From contig SZWC01008609.1 of NCBI GenBank assembly GCA_023375785.1, positions 1 to 64,000 of the forward strand: a DNA stretch of 64,000 nucleotides, read 5' to 3'. Numbering within the stretch: position 1 is the stretch's first letter; every line of letters starts with the position of its first letter. Under the pieces are notes generated by a model. The model saw nothing but the letters and a program-made list of their open reading frames with translations. It had not been told where the DNA came from and made no database searches. Source of the stretch: Penium margaritaceum. Taxonomy: Eukaryota > Streptophyta > Zygnematophyceae > Desmidiales > Peniaceae. Made by a program: the position numbers and the translations under genes. Below are positions 20,501 to 32,348 of this stretch, piece by piece.

Positions 20501-23256
20501 GTGTTGGCGCAGGCACGAAGGCGTAGGTGCAAAGGGGCAGGCGCAAAGGCGCAACCACAAAGGCGCAGGCGCAAAGGCGCAGGCGCAAAGGCACAGGCAC
20601 AAAGGCACAGGCACAAAGGCACAGGGGCAAAGGCGCAGGTGCGAAGGCGTGAAGGCGCAGATGAAAAGGCGCATACACGAAGGCGCTGGTGGGAAGGCAC
20701 AGTTGCGAAGGCGCAGACACCAAGGCGCAGGCGCGAAGGCGCAGGCGAGAAGGCGCAGACGCGAAGGCGCAGGCGCGAAGACGCAGGCGCAAAGTTGTAG
20801 GTGTGAAGGCGTAGGCGCAAAGGCGTAGGCACAAAGGCGCAGGCGCGAAGGCGCAGGCGCGAAGGCGCAGGCACAAAGATGTAGGCACAAAGAAGTAGGC
20901 ACAAAGGCGCAAGCGCGAAGGCGCAGGAGTGAAGGCGCAGGCGCGAAGGCGCAGGAGTGAAGGCACAGGCGCGAAGGCGCAAGCGCAAAGGCATATGCGC
21001 AAAGGTGCATGCACGAAGGCAAAGACAAAAAGGTGCAGGCACGAAGGCGCAGGTGCGAAGGTGCAGTTGGGAAGGCGCAGACACGAAGGGGCAGGCGCAA
21101 AGGCGCAGGCATAGAGGCGCAGGCGCAAAGGCGTAGGCGCGAAGGCACAGGCACGAAGGCGCAGGGTCGAAGGTGCAGGCACGAAGGCGTAGGCAGAAAG
21201 GCGTAAGCGCAAAGACCCAGGCGCAAAGGCACAGGCGCGAAAGCACAGGCGCAAAGGCGCAGGCGCGAAGGCGCAGTCCCAAAGGCGCAGGGGCAAAGGC
21301 ACAGGGGTAAAGGCACAGGCGCAAAGGAACAAGTGCAGAAGTGCGGGCGCGAAGGCACAGGCGCAAAGGCGCATGCATGAAGGCGCAGGCACGAAGGCAC
21401 AGGCACGAAGGCGCAAGCGCGAAGGTGCAGGCAAAAAGACTCATGCACGAAGGCGCAGGCGCAAACACGCAGGCGCAAAGGCGCAGGAGCGAAGGGGCAT
21501 TTGCGAAGGCGCGGGCACGAAGGCGAAGGCACGAAGGTGCACGCGTGAAGGCGCAGGCGCAAACGCATGCGTGAAGGCACAGGCACGAAGGCGCAGGCAC
21601 AAAGGTGCAGGCGCAAAGGCGCAGGCACGAAGGCGCAGGCGCAAAGGTGCAGGCACAAAGGCGCAAACGCAAAGGCGCAGGCGGGAAGGTGTAGGCATGA
21701 AGGCGCAGGCGCGAAGGCGCAGGCGCGAAGGCACAGGAGGGAAGGCGCAGGCACAAAGGCGCAGGCACAAAGGCGCAGGCGCAAAGGAGCATGCGCGAAG
21801 GCGCATGCGCAAAGGTGCAGGCGCGAAGGAAAAAGCGTAAATGCGCAGGTGCAAAGGTGCATGCGCAAAGGCGCAGGCGGGAAGGCACAAGCGCCAAGCC
21901 GCAGGCGCGAAGGTGCAGGCGCGAAGGCACAGGTGCAAAGGCGCAGGCGCGAAGACGCAGGCGCAAAGGCGCAGGGGTGAAGGCGCAGGCACAAAGGTGC
22001 AGGCACGAAGGCACAGGCGCAAAGGCACAAGCAAGGGCACAGGCACAAAGGCGCAGGCACGAAGGCGCAGGCACAAAGGCACTGGCGCGAAGGCGCAGGC
22101 GCAAAGGCGCAGGCGCGAAGGTGCATGCATGAATGCGCTGGCGTGAACGCGTAGGTGCGAAGGTGTAGGCGGAAAGGCGCAGGCGCAAAGGCGCAGGCGC
22201 AAAGGCGCAGGTGCAAAGGCGCAAGCGCAAAGGCACAAGCACAAAGGCACAGGTACGAAGGCGCAGGCGCGAAGGCGCAGGCACAAAGGCGCAGGCACAA
22301 AGGCGCAGGCGTAAAGGCACAGGCGTGAAGGCGCAGGCGCAAAGGCGCAGGCTCGAAGGCACAGGTGCAAAGGCGCAGGCGAGAAGGCACAGGCGCAAAA
22401 GTGCAGGCGCAAAGGCACAGGTGTGAAGGCACAGGCACAAAGGCACAGGCGCAAAGAAGCAGGCACAAAGGCGCAGGCGCAAAGGTGCAGGCATGAAGGC
22501 GCAGGCGAGAGGGCGCAGGCGCAAAGGCACATGCGTGAAGGCGCATGCGCGAAGGCGAAGGCAAAAAGGTGCAGGCACAAAGGTGCAGGTACAAAGGCGT
22601 AGTTGCGAAGGTGCAGGCACAAAGGGGTAGGCGCAAAGACGCAGGCACAAAGGCACAGGCGCAAAGGCACAGGCGCGAATGCGCAGGCGCGAAGGCACTG
22701 GCATGAAGGCGCAGGCACAAAGGCGTAGGCGCAAAGACGCAGGTGTGAAGGCGCAGGCACGAAGGTGCAGGCACAAAGGTGCAGGCGCGAAGGCGCAGGC
22801 GCAGAAGCGCAGTCGCAAAGGCACATACGCGAAGGCGCAGGCACGAAGGCACAGGCGCGAAGGCGTAGGGGTGAAGGCATAGGCACGAAGGTGCAGGAAG
22901 GAAAGCGCAGGCACGAAGGAGCAGGTACGAAGGCACAGGCGCAAAGGCGAAGGCGCAAAGGCGCAGGCGTGAAGACGCAGGCACAAAGGTACAGGAACAA
23001 AGGCGCAGGTGCGAAGGCAAAGGCGCAAAGATGCAAGTGTGAAGGCGCTGGCCCGAAGGCGCTTGCGAGAAGGCGCAGGCGTGAAAGCGCAGGCGCGAAG
23101 GCACAAGCGTGAAGGCGTTGGCATGAAGGCTCAGGCGCAAAGAAGCAGGCACAAAGGCACAGGCGCAAAGGCGCACGCGTTAAGGTGTAGGCGCGGAGGC
23201 GCAGGAGCGAAGGCACATGCGCAAATGTGCATGCGCGAAGGCGCAGGTAAAAAGGG
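17562..23256 (-). repeat. Inverted-repeat arm 2 (in unit 1)
   Basis: Reads on the minus strand as the counterpart of 4430-9828. At several diagnostic places it equals arm 1 where arm 3 differs: AAAACAGGCGCGAAGTCGC near 17642, AAAGCTGCTCGC near 17934, AAGATGCTGGC near 18392, and CACAGGCGCATAGGC near 18220. It is therefore the closer relative of arm 1. Apparent minus-strand frames such as 18838-23124 lie within it and mirror frames of arm 1, as expected of a duplicated repeat. Confidence 0.85.
17990..18080 (-). repeat. Run of GCGCATGCGC palindromic unit variants, unit 1
   Basis: Consecutive units here carry CATG in place of CAGG, giving GGCGCATGCGCGAA. Each contains the self-complementary 10-mer GCGCATGCGC or a near form (CGTATGCGC), and the run ends in GCGCGATGGCCCAGG. 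The same block is at 37325-37415 in unit 2 and, on the other strand, at about 9295-9375 in arm 1. Shorter CATG runs beside GATGGCCCAGG-like words occur near 2375, 8150, 12140, 19500, 38835 and 55185. Confidence 0.75.
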
Positions 23257-24747
23257 GCAGGCACAAAGGCCCAGGTGCGAAGGCGCAGTTGTGATGGCGC
23301 AGGCATGAAGGCCCTGGCGCAAAGGCGAAGGCACAAAGTTGCAGGCGCAAAGGCACAGGCGCAAAGGCAGAGGTGCAAAGGCACAGGCGCCAAGGCGCAG
23401 GCGCAAAGGTTCAGGCGCGAAGGTGCAGGCGCAAAGGCGTAGGCGCAAAGACGCAGGCACGAAGGCGCAGGCGTGAAGGCACGAGCGCGAAGGTGCAGGC
23501 GCAAAGGTGCAGGTGCAAAGGCGCAGGCTCGAGGGCGCAGTTACAAAGGCCAAGTGCGAAGGCCAAGGCACAAAGGCACAGGCGCAAAGGCACAGGGGTG
23601 AAGGCGCAGGCGCGAAGGCGCAGGCGCGAAGGCGCACGAAAAGGCGCAGGTGCGAAGGCGCAGGCGCGAAGCCGCAGGCACAAAGGTACAAGCATGAAAG
23701 TGCATGCGTGAGGCCAAGGCAGAAAGGCACACGCGCAAAGGCGCAGGCGCAAAGACGCCAGCACAAAGGCGAAGGCGCAAAGGCACAGGCGCAAAGGCGC
23801 AGGCACAAAGGCGCAGGCGCGAAGGAGCAGGCACAAAGGCGCAGGCGCAAATGCGTAGGCGCAAAGGCGCAGGCGCAAATGCACAGGCGTAAAGGCGCAG
23901 GCGCAAAGGCGCAAGCGCGAAGGCGCAGACGCAAAGGTGAAAGCGCGAAGGCTCATGCGTGAAGGCACAAGCACGGAGGCGCAGGCATGAAGGTGCAAGC
24001 GCAAAGGCGTAGGCACGAAGGTGCACGTGGGAAGGTGCAGGCACAAATACGCAGGTACAAAGGCGCAGGCGGGAAGGTACTGGCGTGAAGACGCACGCGC
24101 GAGGGTGCAGGAGGGAAGGCGCAGGTGCACAGGCGCATGTACAAAGGCGTAGGCGCGAAGGAGCATGCGTGAAGGAGCAGGTGTGAAGGCACAGGCGCAA
24201 AGGCGCAGGCACAAAGGCGCAGACACGAAGGCGCAGGCGCCAAGCCGCAGGCGCAAAGGTGCAAGCACAAAGGCGCACGCACAAAGTTGCAGGCGCAAAG
24301 GCGCAGGGGTGAAGGCGCAGGCCCAAAGGCGCAGGCGCGAAGGCACAGGCACAAAGGTGCAGGAAAGGCACAGGCGCAAAGGGGTAGGCGCGAAGGCGCA
24401 GGCATGAAGGCACAGGCGCGAAGGCGCAGGCGCATTATTGGAGGCGCGAAGGTGCAGGCATGAAGGCACTGGCGTGAAGGCGCAGGCGCGAAGGTGCACG
24501 CGCAAAGAAGCAGGCGCAAAGGCGTAGGCACAAAGGCATAGGCGCGAAGGCACAGGCGCAAATGCGCAGGCGCAAAGGCACAAGGGCAAAGGTGCAGGCG
24601 CGAAGGCGCATGCGTGAAGGCGCAAGCATGAAGGTGAAGGCACAAAGGCGCAGGCGCGAAGGTGCAGGTACGAAGGCGCAGGCGCGAAGGCGCAAGCGCG
24701 AAGGCGCAGGAGGGAAGGTGCAGGCGCAAAGGCGCAGGCGCGAAGGG

Positions 24748-27700
24748 ACAATTACGAATGCGCATGCACGAAGGCGCAGGCACAAAGGTGCAGGCACAAA
24801 GGCGCAGGCACAACGGTGCAGGCGCAAAGGCGCAAGCGCGAAGGCACAGGCGCAAAGGCGCAGGCGCGAAGCCGCAAGGGCGAAGGCACAGGGGAAAAGG
24901 CCCAGGCACAAAGGCGTAGGCGCAAAGGTACAGGTGCGAAAGCGCGGGCGCGAAGGCACAGGCGCAAAGGCGCAGGCGTGAAGGTGCTGGCGCAAAGGCA
25001 TAGGCGCGAAGGCGCAGGCACGAAGGCGTAGGCACGAAGGCGCATGCCCGAAGGCGCAGGCGTAAAGGTGTAGGCGCAAAGGTGCAGGCGCGAAGGCGCA
25101 GTTGCGAAGGCGCAGGTGCCAAGGGGCAGGCATGAAGGCAAAAGCGCAAAGGCGCGAATCGAAGGTGCGTGCGCCAAGGCAGAGGCGCGAAGGTGAAGGT
25201 GCAAAGATGCAGGTGCAAAGGCGCATGCGTGAACGCACAGGCGCAAATGTGTAGGCATGAAGGTGCAGGCGCAAAGGCGCAGGCATGAAGGCGCAGGCGC
25301 GAAGTTTCAGGCACAAGGGTGCAGGCGCAAAGGCGCAGGCGCAAAAGCCCAGGCACAAAGGTGCAGGCACAAAGGCGTAGGCGCCAAGGCGCAGGTGCAA
25401 AGGCGCAGGTGCAAAGGTACAGGGGTGAAGGCGCAGGCCCAAAGGCGCAGGCGCGAAGGCACAGGAGCAAAGGCGCAGGCAATGGCACAGGTGCGAAGGT
25501 GCAGGCGCAAAGTTGCAGATGCGAACGCGCAGGCGCGAAGGCAATGGCGCCAACGAGCAGGCGCAAGTGCGCAGTCAGGAATGCGCAGGCACAAAGGCGC
25601 TGGCGTGAAGGCGCTGGCGCGAAGGCGCAGGCGCAAAGGCGCAAACTCGAAGGCGCAGGCACGAAGGCGCAGGTGCAAAGAAGCAAGCACAAAGGTGCAG
25701 GCGTGAAGGCACAGGCACGAAGGCGCAGGCGGAAAGGCACATTCGCGAAGGCGCATGCGCGAAGGTGCATGCAAAAAGGTGCAGGAACAAAGGCGCAGGT
25801 GCGAAGGCGCAGTTGCGAAGGTGCAGGGACGAAGGGGCAGGCGTGAGGGCACTCGCACAAATTCACCGGCGCAAAGGCGCAGGCGCGAATGCACAGGCGG
25901 GAAGGCGTAGGGGCGAGGGCGCAGGCACAAAGGCGTAGGCGCAAAGACGCAGGCGCGAAGGCACAGGCGCGAAGGCGCAGGCGCAAAGGCACAGGCGCGA
26001 AGGTGCAGGCACAAAGGCACAGGCGTGAAGGCACAGGCGTTAAGGCAAAGGCACAAAGGCGTAGGCACAAAGATGCAGGCCCGGAGGCACAGGCGCAAAG
26101 GCACAGGTGCGAAGGCACAGGCGTGAAGGCACAGTCACGAAGGCGCAGGCGCGAAGGCGCAGGCACAAAGGCACAGCTGCAAAGGCACAGGCGTGAAGGC
26201 GCAGGCACAAAGGCGCAGGTGCAAAGGCGCAGGTGCGAAGGCGCAGGCGCGAAGGCGCAGGTGCAAAGGCGCACGCGCAAAGGCGCAGGCACAAAGGCAC
26301 AGGGACAAAGGCGCAGACACAAATAAGCAGGCACAAAGGCGCAGGCGCGAAGGCACGGGCATGAAGGCGCAGGCGCGAAGGTGCAGGCGCAAAGGCACAT
26401 GCACGAAGGTGCATACGTGAAGGCGCAGGCAAAAAAGCGCAGGCACGAAGGCGTAGGTACGAAGGCGCAGTTGCAAAGGCGCAGGCACGAAGGGGCAGGC
26501 GCGAAGGTGCAGGCGCGAAGGCACAGGCATGAAGGCGCAGGCGTTAAGGCGCAGGCGCAAAGGCGCAGGTACGAAGGCGCAGGTGCGAAGGCGCAGGCGC
26601 AAAGGCGCAGGCACGAAGGCGCAAGTGCAAAGGCGCAGGCGCAAAGGCGCAGGCGTGAAGGCGCATGCATAAAGGCGCAGGTGCAAAGAACCAGGCAGAA
26701 AGGCGCAGGCGCGAAGGCGCATCTGCGAGGGCACAGGCGCGAAGGCGCAGGCATGAAGGCGCAGGCGCGAAGTCGCAGGCGCAAATTCACATGCGCGAAG
26801 GCGCATGCGTGAAGGCGGAGGCAAAAAGGCGCAGGCACGAAGGCACAGGTACAAAGGCACAGTTGCAAAGGCGCAGGCACGAAGGGGCAGGCGCGAAGGT
26901 GCAGGCACAAAGGCGCAGGGGAGAAGGCACACCGCGAAGGCGCAAGCATGAAGGCGCAGGCACAAAGGCACAGGCGCAAAGAAGCAGGAATGAAGGCGCA
27001 GGCGCAAATGCGCATGCGCGAAGGCACAGGAGAAAAGGTGCAAGCGCAAAGGTGCTGGCACGAAGGCGTTGGAGAAAAGGCACAGGCGTGAAGGCGCAGG
27101 CACGAAGGCGCAGGCGCAAAGAAGCAGGAACGAAGGCGCAGGCGCAAAGGCACAGGCGTGAAGGCGCAGGCGCGAAGGCGCAGGCACAAAGGCACAAGCG
27201 CAAATGTACATGCGCGAATGCAAAGGCAAAAAGGCGCAGGCACAAAGGCCCAGGTGCAAAGGCGCAGTTGCGATGGCGCAGGCACGAAGGCCCGGGCGCA
27301 AAGGCGAAGGCACAAAGGCACAGGCGCAAAGGCGCAGGCACAAAGGCAAAGGAGCCAAGGCGCAGGCGTGAAGGTGTAGGCGCGAAAGCTCAAGCACAAA
27401 GGCGTAGGCCCAAAGACGCAGGCGCGAAGGCGTATGCATGAAGGTGCAAGCGTGAAGGCGCAGGCGCAAAGGTGCAGGCCCAAAAGCGGAGGTGTGAAGG
27501 CGCAAGCACGAAGGCGCAGTCACAAAGACACAGGCGTGAAGGCCCAGAGACAAGGGCATAGGCACGAAGGCGCAGGGGTGAAGGCGCAGGCGGAAAGGCG
27601 CACAAAAAGGCGCAGGCGCAAAGGCACAGGCGCGACGGCGCAGGCACGAAGGCGCAGGCGCAAAGGCGCAGGCGCGAAGGCACAGGCGCAAGGGCGCACG

Positions 27701-30700
27701 CACGAAGGCGCAGGCGTGAAGGAACAGGCGCAAAGGTGTTAACATGAAGGTGCATGCGCGAAGGCACATGCACAAAGGCGGAGGCGCAAAGGTGCAGGCG
27801 CGAAGACGCCGGCACGAAGGCAAAGGCGCGAAGGCGCAGGCGCAAAGTCGCAGGCGCAAAGGCGCAGGTTCAAAGGCGCAGGCGCAAATGCATAGGCGCA
27901 AAGGCGCAGGCGCAAATGCACAGGCGCGAAGGCGCAGGCGCAAAGGTGCATGCGCAAATGTGGAGGTGCTAAGGCGCAGGCACAAAGGTGCAGGCGTAAA
28001 GGCGCATGCACGAAGGCGCAGGCGCAAAGGCACAGGCGCGAAGTTGCAGGCGTAGAGGTGCAGGTGTGAAGGCGCAGGCACAAAGGCGCAGGCGCAAAGG
28101 CACAGGCGCAAAGGTGCAGGCGTGAAGGCGCAGGCGCAAAGGCGCAGGTGCAAAGACGCAGGCCCAAAGGCGCAGGCATGAAGGCACAGGCTGGAAGACA
28201 CAGGCGCAAAGGCGCAGGTGCAAAGGCGCAGGTGCAAAGGCACAGGCGCCAAGGCGAGGGCACGAAAGCGCAGGCGCAAAGAAGCAAGCACAAAGGCGCA
28301 GGCGTGAAGGCGCAAGCATGAAGGCATAGGCACAAAGGCACAGGCGCAAAGGCACATGCTCGAAGGCGCAGGCAAAAAGGCGCAGGCATGAAGGCGCAGG
28401 TGCGAAGGCGTAGTTACGAAGGCGCAGGCACGAAGGGGCAGGCTTGAAGGCGCAGGCACAAAGGCGCAGGCGCAAAGATGCAGACGCAAAAGCACAGGCG
28501 CAAAAGCGCAGGCACGAAGGCGCAAGTACAAAGGCGTATGCGCAAATACGCAGGCGCGAAGGTGCAGGTGCGAAGGCGCAGGCGCGAAGGCGCAGGCGCA
28601 AAGGCGCACGTGCGAAGGCGCAGGCGCAAAGGCGCAATCGCAAAGGCAAAGGCGTGAAGGCGCAGGCACGCAGGCACAGGCGCGAAGGCGCAGGGGTGAA
28701 GGTACAGTCGTGAAGGCGCAGGCGTGAAGGTGTAGGCACGAAGGCGCAGGCACAGAGGCACAGGTGCAAAGCAGCAGGCGCAAAGGCACAGGGGTGAAGG
28801 TGCAGGCGCGGAGGCGATGGCACAAAGACACAGGCACAAAGGCACAGGCGTGAAGGCGTAGGCACGAAGGTGCAAGCGTGAAGGTGCAGGCGCGAAGGCG
28901 CTGGCAAAAAGGCGCATGCGTGAAGGCGCACGCACGAAGGCGCAAGCGTGAAGGCACAGGCACGAAGGCGCAAGCACAAAGAAGCAGGCACGGAGGCGTA
29001 GGCACAAAGGCGCAGGCGTGAAGGCGCAGGCGTGAAGGCACATGCACGAATGTGCATGTGCAAAGGTGCATGGAAAAAGGCGCAGGCATGAAGGCACAGG
29101 TGCGAAGGCACAGTTTCGAGGGCGCAGGCACGAAGGCCCAGGCGCGAAGGCGAAGGTACAAAGGCGCAGGCGTAAAGGCACAGGCGCAAAGGCGCAGGTG
29201 CAAAGGCACAAGCGGGAAGGCAGAGGCACCAAGGCACAGGCGCGAAGGTGTTGGCGCAAAGGCGCAGGCATGAAGGCGCAAGCACGAAGGCGCAGGCACA
29301 AAGGTGCAGGTGCAAAGGTGCAGGCGCAAAGGCGCAGGCACGAAGGCGCAGTCACAAAGGCACAATCGTGAAGGCGCAGGCACGAAGGCATAGGCGCGAA
29401 GGCGCAGGGGTGAAGGCGCAAGCGCGAAGGCGTAGGTGCGAAGGCCCAGGCACAAAGGCATACGAAAAGACGCAGGTGCGGAGGTGCAGGCGCGAAGGCG
29501 CAGGCGCAAAGGTGCACCTGCGAAGTCACAGGCGCAAAGGCATAGGCGCAACGGTGCAGGCATGAAGGCGTAGGCTCAAAGGCGCAGGCACAAAGGCACA
29601 GGCGCAAAGGCGCATGCGCAAAGACGCAGGCACCAAGACGAAGGCGCGAAGGCGCAGGCGCGAAGTCGCAGGCGCAAAGACGCAGGCACAAAGGCGCAGG
29701 CACGAAGGCGCAGGCACAAGGTGAAAGCGCAAAGGCTAAGGCACAAAGGCACAGGCGCAAAGGCGCGGGCGCAAATGTGCAGGCGCAAAAGCGCAAGCGC
29801 AAAGGTGTAGGCACGAATGTGCATGCGTAATGGCGCAGGCGCGAAGGCGCAGGTACGAAGGCGCAGGCGCGAAGGCGCAGGAGGGAAGGTGCAGGCTCAA
29901 AGGTGCAAGCGCGAAGGGACAATCGCGAAGGCGCATGCACGAAGGCGCAGGCACAAAGGCCCAGGCACAAAGGCGCAGGCACGAAGGCACAGGCGCGAAG
30001 GCGCAGGCACAACGGTGCAGGCGCAAAGGCGCAAGCACGAAGGCGCAGGCGCAAAGGCGCAGGCGCGAAGCCGCAAGCGCGAAGGCACAGGGGAATAGGC
30101 CTAGGCGCAAAGGCGTAGCCGTGAAGGCACAGGTGCGAAATCGCGGGCGCGAAGGCACAAGCGCAAAGGTGCAGGCATGAAGGCGTAGGCGCGAAGGCAC
30201 AGACGCGAAGGTGCAGACACGAAGGTATAGGCGGGAAGACACATGCGCAAAGGCGCAGGCGTAAAGGTGCAGGCGCAAAGGTGCAGGCACGAATGTGCAG
30301 TTGCGAAGGCACAGGTGCCAAGGGGCAGGCATGAAGGCAAAAGCGCAAAGGCGCAAAGCAAAGGCGCAGGCGCCAAGGCGCAGGCGGGAAGGCCCAGGTG
30401 CAAAGATGCAAGTGCGAAGGCGGATGCGTGACGGCACCGGCGCAAAGGTGCAGGAGTGATGGTGCAGGCGCAAAGGTGCAGGCACAAAGGCGCAGGCAAG
30501 AAATTGTAGGCACAAGGGTGCAGGCGCGAAGGCGCAGGCGCAAAGGCGTAGGCACAATTGTGCAAGCACGAAGACGCAGGCGCCAAGGCGCAGGCGTGAA
30601 GGCGCAGGTGGGAAGGTGCAGGGGTGAAGGCGCAGGCCCAAAGCCGCAGGCGTGAAGGCACAGGAGCAAAGGCGCAAGCAAACGCACAGGTGCAAAGGCG

Positions 30701-31295
30701 CAGGCGGAAAGGCACAGGTGCGAAGGCAATAGCGCAAGCGAGCAGGCGCAAAGGCGCAGAAACAAAGGCGCAGGCAGGAAGGCGCTGCCGTGAAGGTGCA
30801 CGCGCTAAGGCGCAGGCGCAAAGGCGTAGGCGCAAAGGCGCAAGCGCGAAGGCGCAGGCACAAAGGCGCAGGCGTAAAGAAGCAAGCACAAAGGCGCAGG
30901 CGCGAAGGCGCAGGCGTGAAGGCACAGGCACAAAGGCGCAAGCGCAAAGGCACATGCGCGAAGGCGCACGCAAAAAGGCGCAGGCACGAAGGCGCAGGTG
31001 TGAAGGCGCAGTTGCAAAGGTGCAGGGACGAAGGTGCAGGTGTGAGGGCTCAAGCACAAAGGCGCAGGCGCAAAGGCGTAGGCGCGAAGGCACAGGCGCG
31101 AAGGCGCAGGCGCGAAGACGCAGGCGCGAAGGCGCAGGCACAAAGGTGTAGGCGCAAAGACGCAGGCGCGAAGGCACAGGCGCGAAGATGCAGGCGCAAA
31201 CGCGCAGGTGCGAAGGCACAGGCTCAAAGACGTAATCGCAAAGGCACAGGCGCAAAGGTGCAGGCACGAAGGTACAGGCACGAAGGCGCAGGGGT
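24748..31295 (-). repeat. 5.2-kb nested duplication in unit 1
   Basis: Two related blocks start near 24748 and 29918 (GACAAT followed by a GCGCATGCACGAAGG word) and contain GCCGCAAG at 24871 and 30070 (spacing 5,199), then a GGGGAA-AGGCC word and a GGCGCAAAGC/GAATC word. The blocks continue for at least 1 kb beyond these anchors. The spacing is preserved in unit 2 (43993/49191, 5,198 bp), so this duplication also predates the 19-kb one. The span given covers both copies and the sequence between them. Confidence 0.7.
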
Positions 31296-31398
31296 NNNNN
31301 NNNNNNNNNNNNNNNNNNNNNNNNNNNNNNNNNNNNNNNNNNNNNNNNNNNNNNNNNNNNNNNNNNNNNNNNNNNNNNNNNNNNNNNNNNNNNNNNNN
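31296..31398. other. Assembly gap, 103 N
   Basis: 103 consecutive N lie within unit 1. The flanks match unit 2 at 50402 (ending AGGGGT) and 50531 (starting AGGCACGGGC). In unit 2 the interval between these flanks, 50403-50530, is 128 bp of ordinary array. The missing sequence is therefore very probably just satellite, about 128 bp long, give or take whole units. Confidence 0.98.
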
Positions 31399-32348
31399 AG
31401 GCACAGGCACAAAGGCGTAGGCGTGAAGGCGCAGGCGCGAAGGTGCAAGCGCGAAGGCGCAGGGGCAAAGGCGCTGGTGAAAACGCGCAGTCGTGAAGGC
31501 GCAGGCGCAAAGGCGCAGGCACGAAGGCCCAGGCGTGAAGGTGCAGGCATGAAGGCGCAGGCATAAAGAAGCAAGCACGAAGGCGTAGGCGCAAAGGTGC
31601 AGGCGTGAAGGCGCAGGCGCAAAGGCGCAGGCGTGAAGGCACATGCGCGAATGTGCATGCGCGAAGGCGCAGGCAAAAAGGTGCAGACACGAAGGCGCAG
31701 GTGCGAAGGCGCAGTTGCAAAGGCGCAGGCACGAAGGCCCAGGCACGAAGGTGAATGCACAAAGGCGCAGGCGCAAAGGCTGAGGCGCAAAGGCACAGGC
31801 GCGAAGGCAGAGGCGCCAAGGCGCAGGCGGGAAGGTGCTGGCGCAAAGATGCAGGACAAGGGCGTAGGCGTGAAGGAAGAAACGCGAAGGCGCAGGTGCA
31901 AAGGTACAGGCGCAAAGGCGCAGGCATGAAGGAGCACGTGCGAAGGCGCTGGCGCAAAGGTGCAGTCACAAAGGCACAGGCGCAAAGGCGCAGGCACGAA
32001 GGCAGAGGTGCAATGGCGCAGGGGTGAAGGCGTAGGTGCGGAGGCGCAGGCGCAAAGGCCCAGGCACAAAGGCGTACGAAAAGGCGTGAAGACGCAAGCG
32101 TGAAGGCGCAGGCGTGAAGGCGCAGGCACAAAGGCGCACGCAGAAAGGTGCAGGCACGAAGGCGCATGCACGAAGGTGCGGGTGCAAAGGCGCAAGCATG
32201 AAGGTGCAGGCGCAAAGGCGCAGGCACGAAGGCCCAGGCATGAAGGGGCAGGCACAAAGGCGCAGGCGCAAAGGCGCAAGCGCGAAGGTGCAGGTGCAAA
32301 GGCGCAGGCTAGAAGGCGGAGGCGTGAAGGCGCAGGTGCGAAGGTGTA

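Larger units (their letters stand above)
22563..31740 (-). repeat. Recurrent AAAAAGG...CAGTTG cassette series, unit 1
   Basis: A composite word of about 45 bp recurs: AAAAAGGYGCAGG, then a CAGGTRC word, then CAGTTGCRAAGG. It is usually preceded by a GCGCATGCG word. Its A-run starts at 22563, 25773, 26431, 26823, 27228, 28374, 29074, 30972 and 31675 (the CAGTTG part is partly decayed in some, for example CAGTTTCG after 29074). Several spacings are exact multiples of 14 (658, 392, 700) and others near-multiples. These positions mark an intermediate higher-order level of roughly 0.4-1.9 kb. Unit 2 has most of the series at about +19.1 kb, for example 41670, 44909, 45581 and 46323. Confidence 0.7.
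12877..32084 (-). repeat. 19.2-kb higher-order repeat, unit 1
   Basis: First copy of a large tandem duplication built of 14-bp units. Rare words recur in unit 2 at nearly constant offset: GGAGGGAAAGC at 13141 and 14202 (offset 19,208 for both), GATTAGGCACAGG near 15010 (about 19,200), AAAAAGG at 22563 (19,107), GCCGCAAG at 24871 and 30070 (19,122 and 19,121), and AAAGGCCC at 32054 (19,118). The left breakpoint is placed where GCGTGAAGGCGCAGGCGTG at 12877 starts to match 32085 while the bases before it do not. The unit contains the N gap, inverted-repeat arm 2, and nested 1,061-bp and 5.2-kb duplications. It encodes nothing I can support. Confidence 0.88.

Noticed and set aside
18838-23124. 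Minus-strand open frame of 1,428 codons resembling plus-strand frames at 4.5-9 kb
   Set aside because: The similarity reflects the inverted duplication of the satellite, not a conserved protein. Frames shift between copies wherever monomers were gained or lost.
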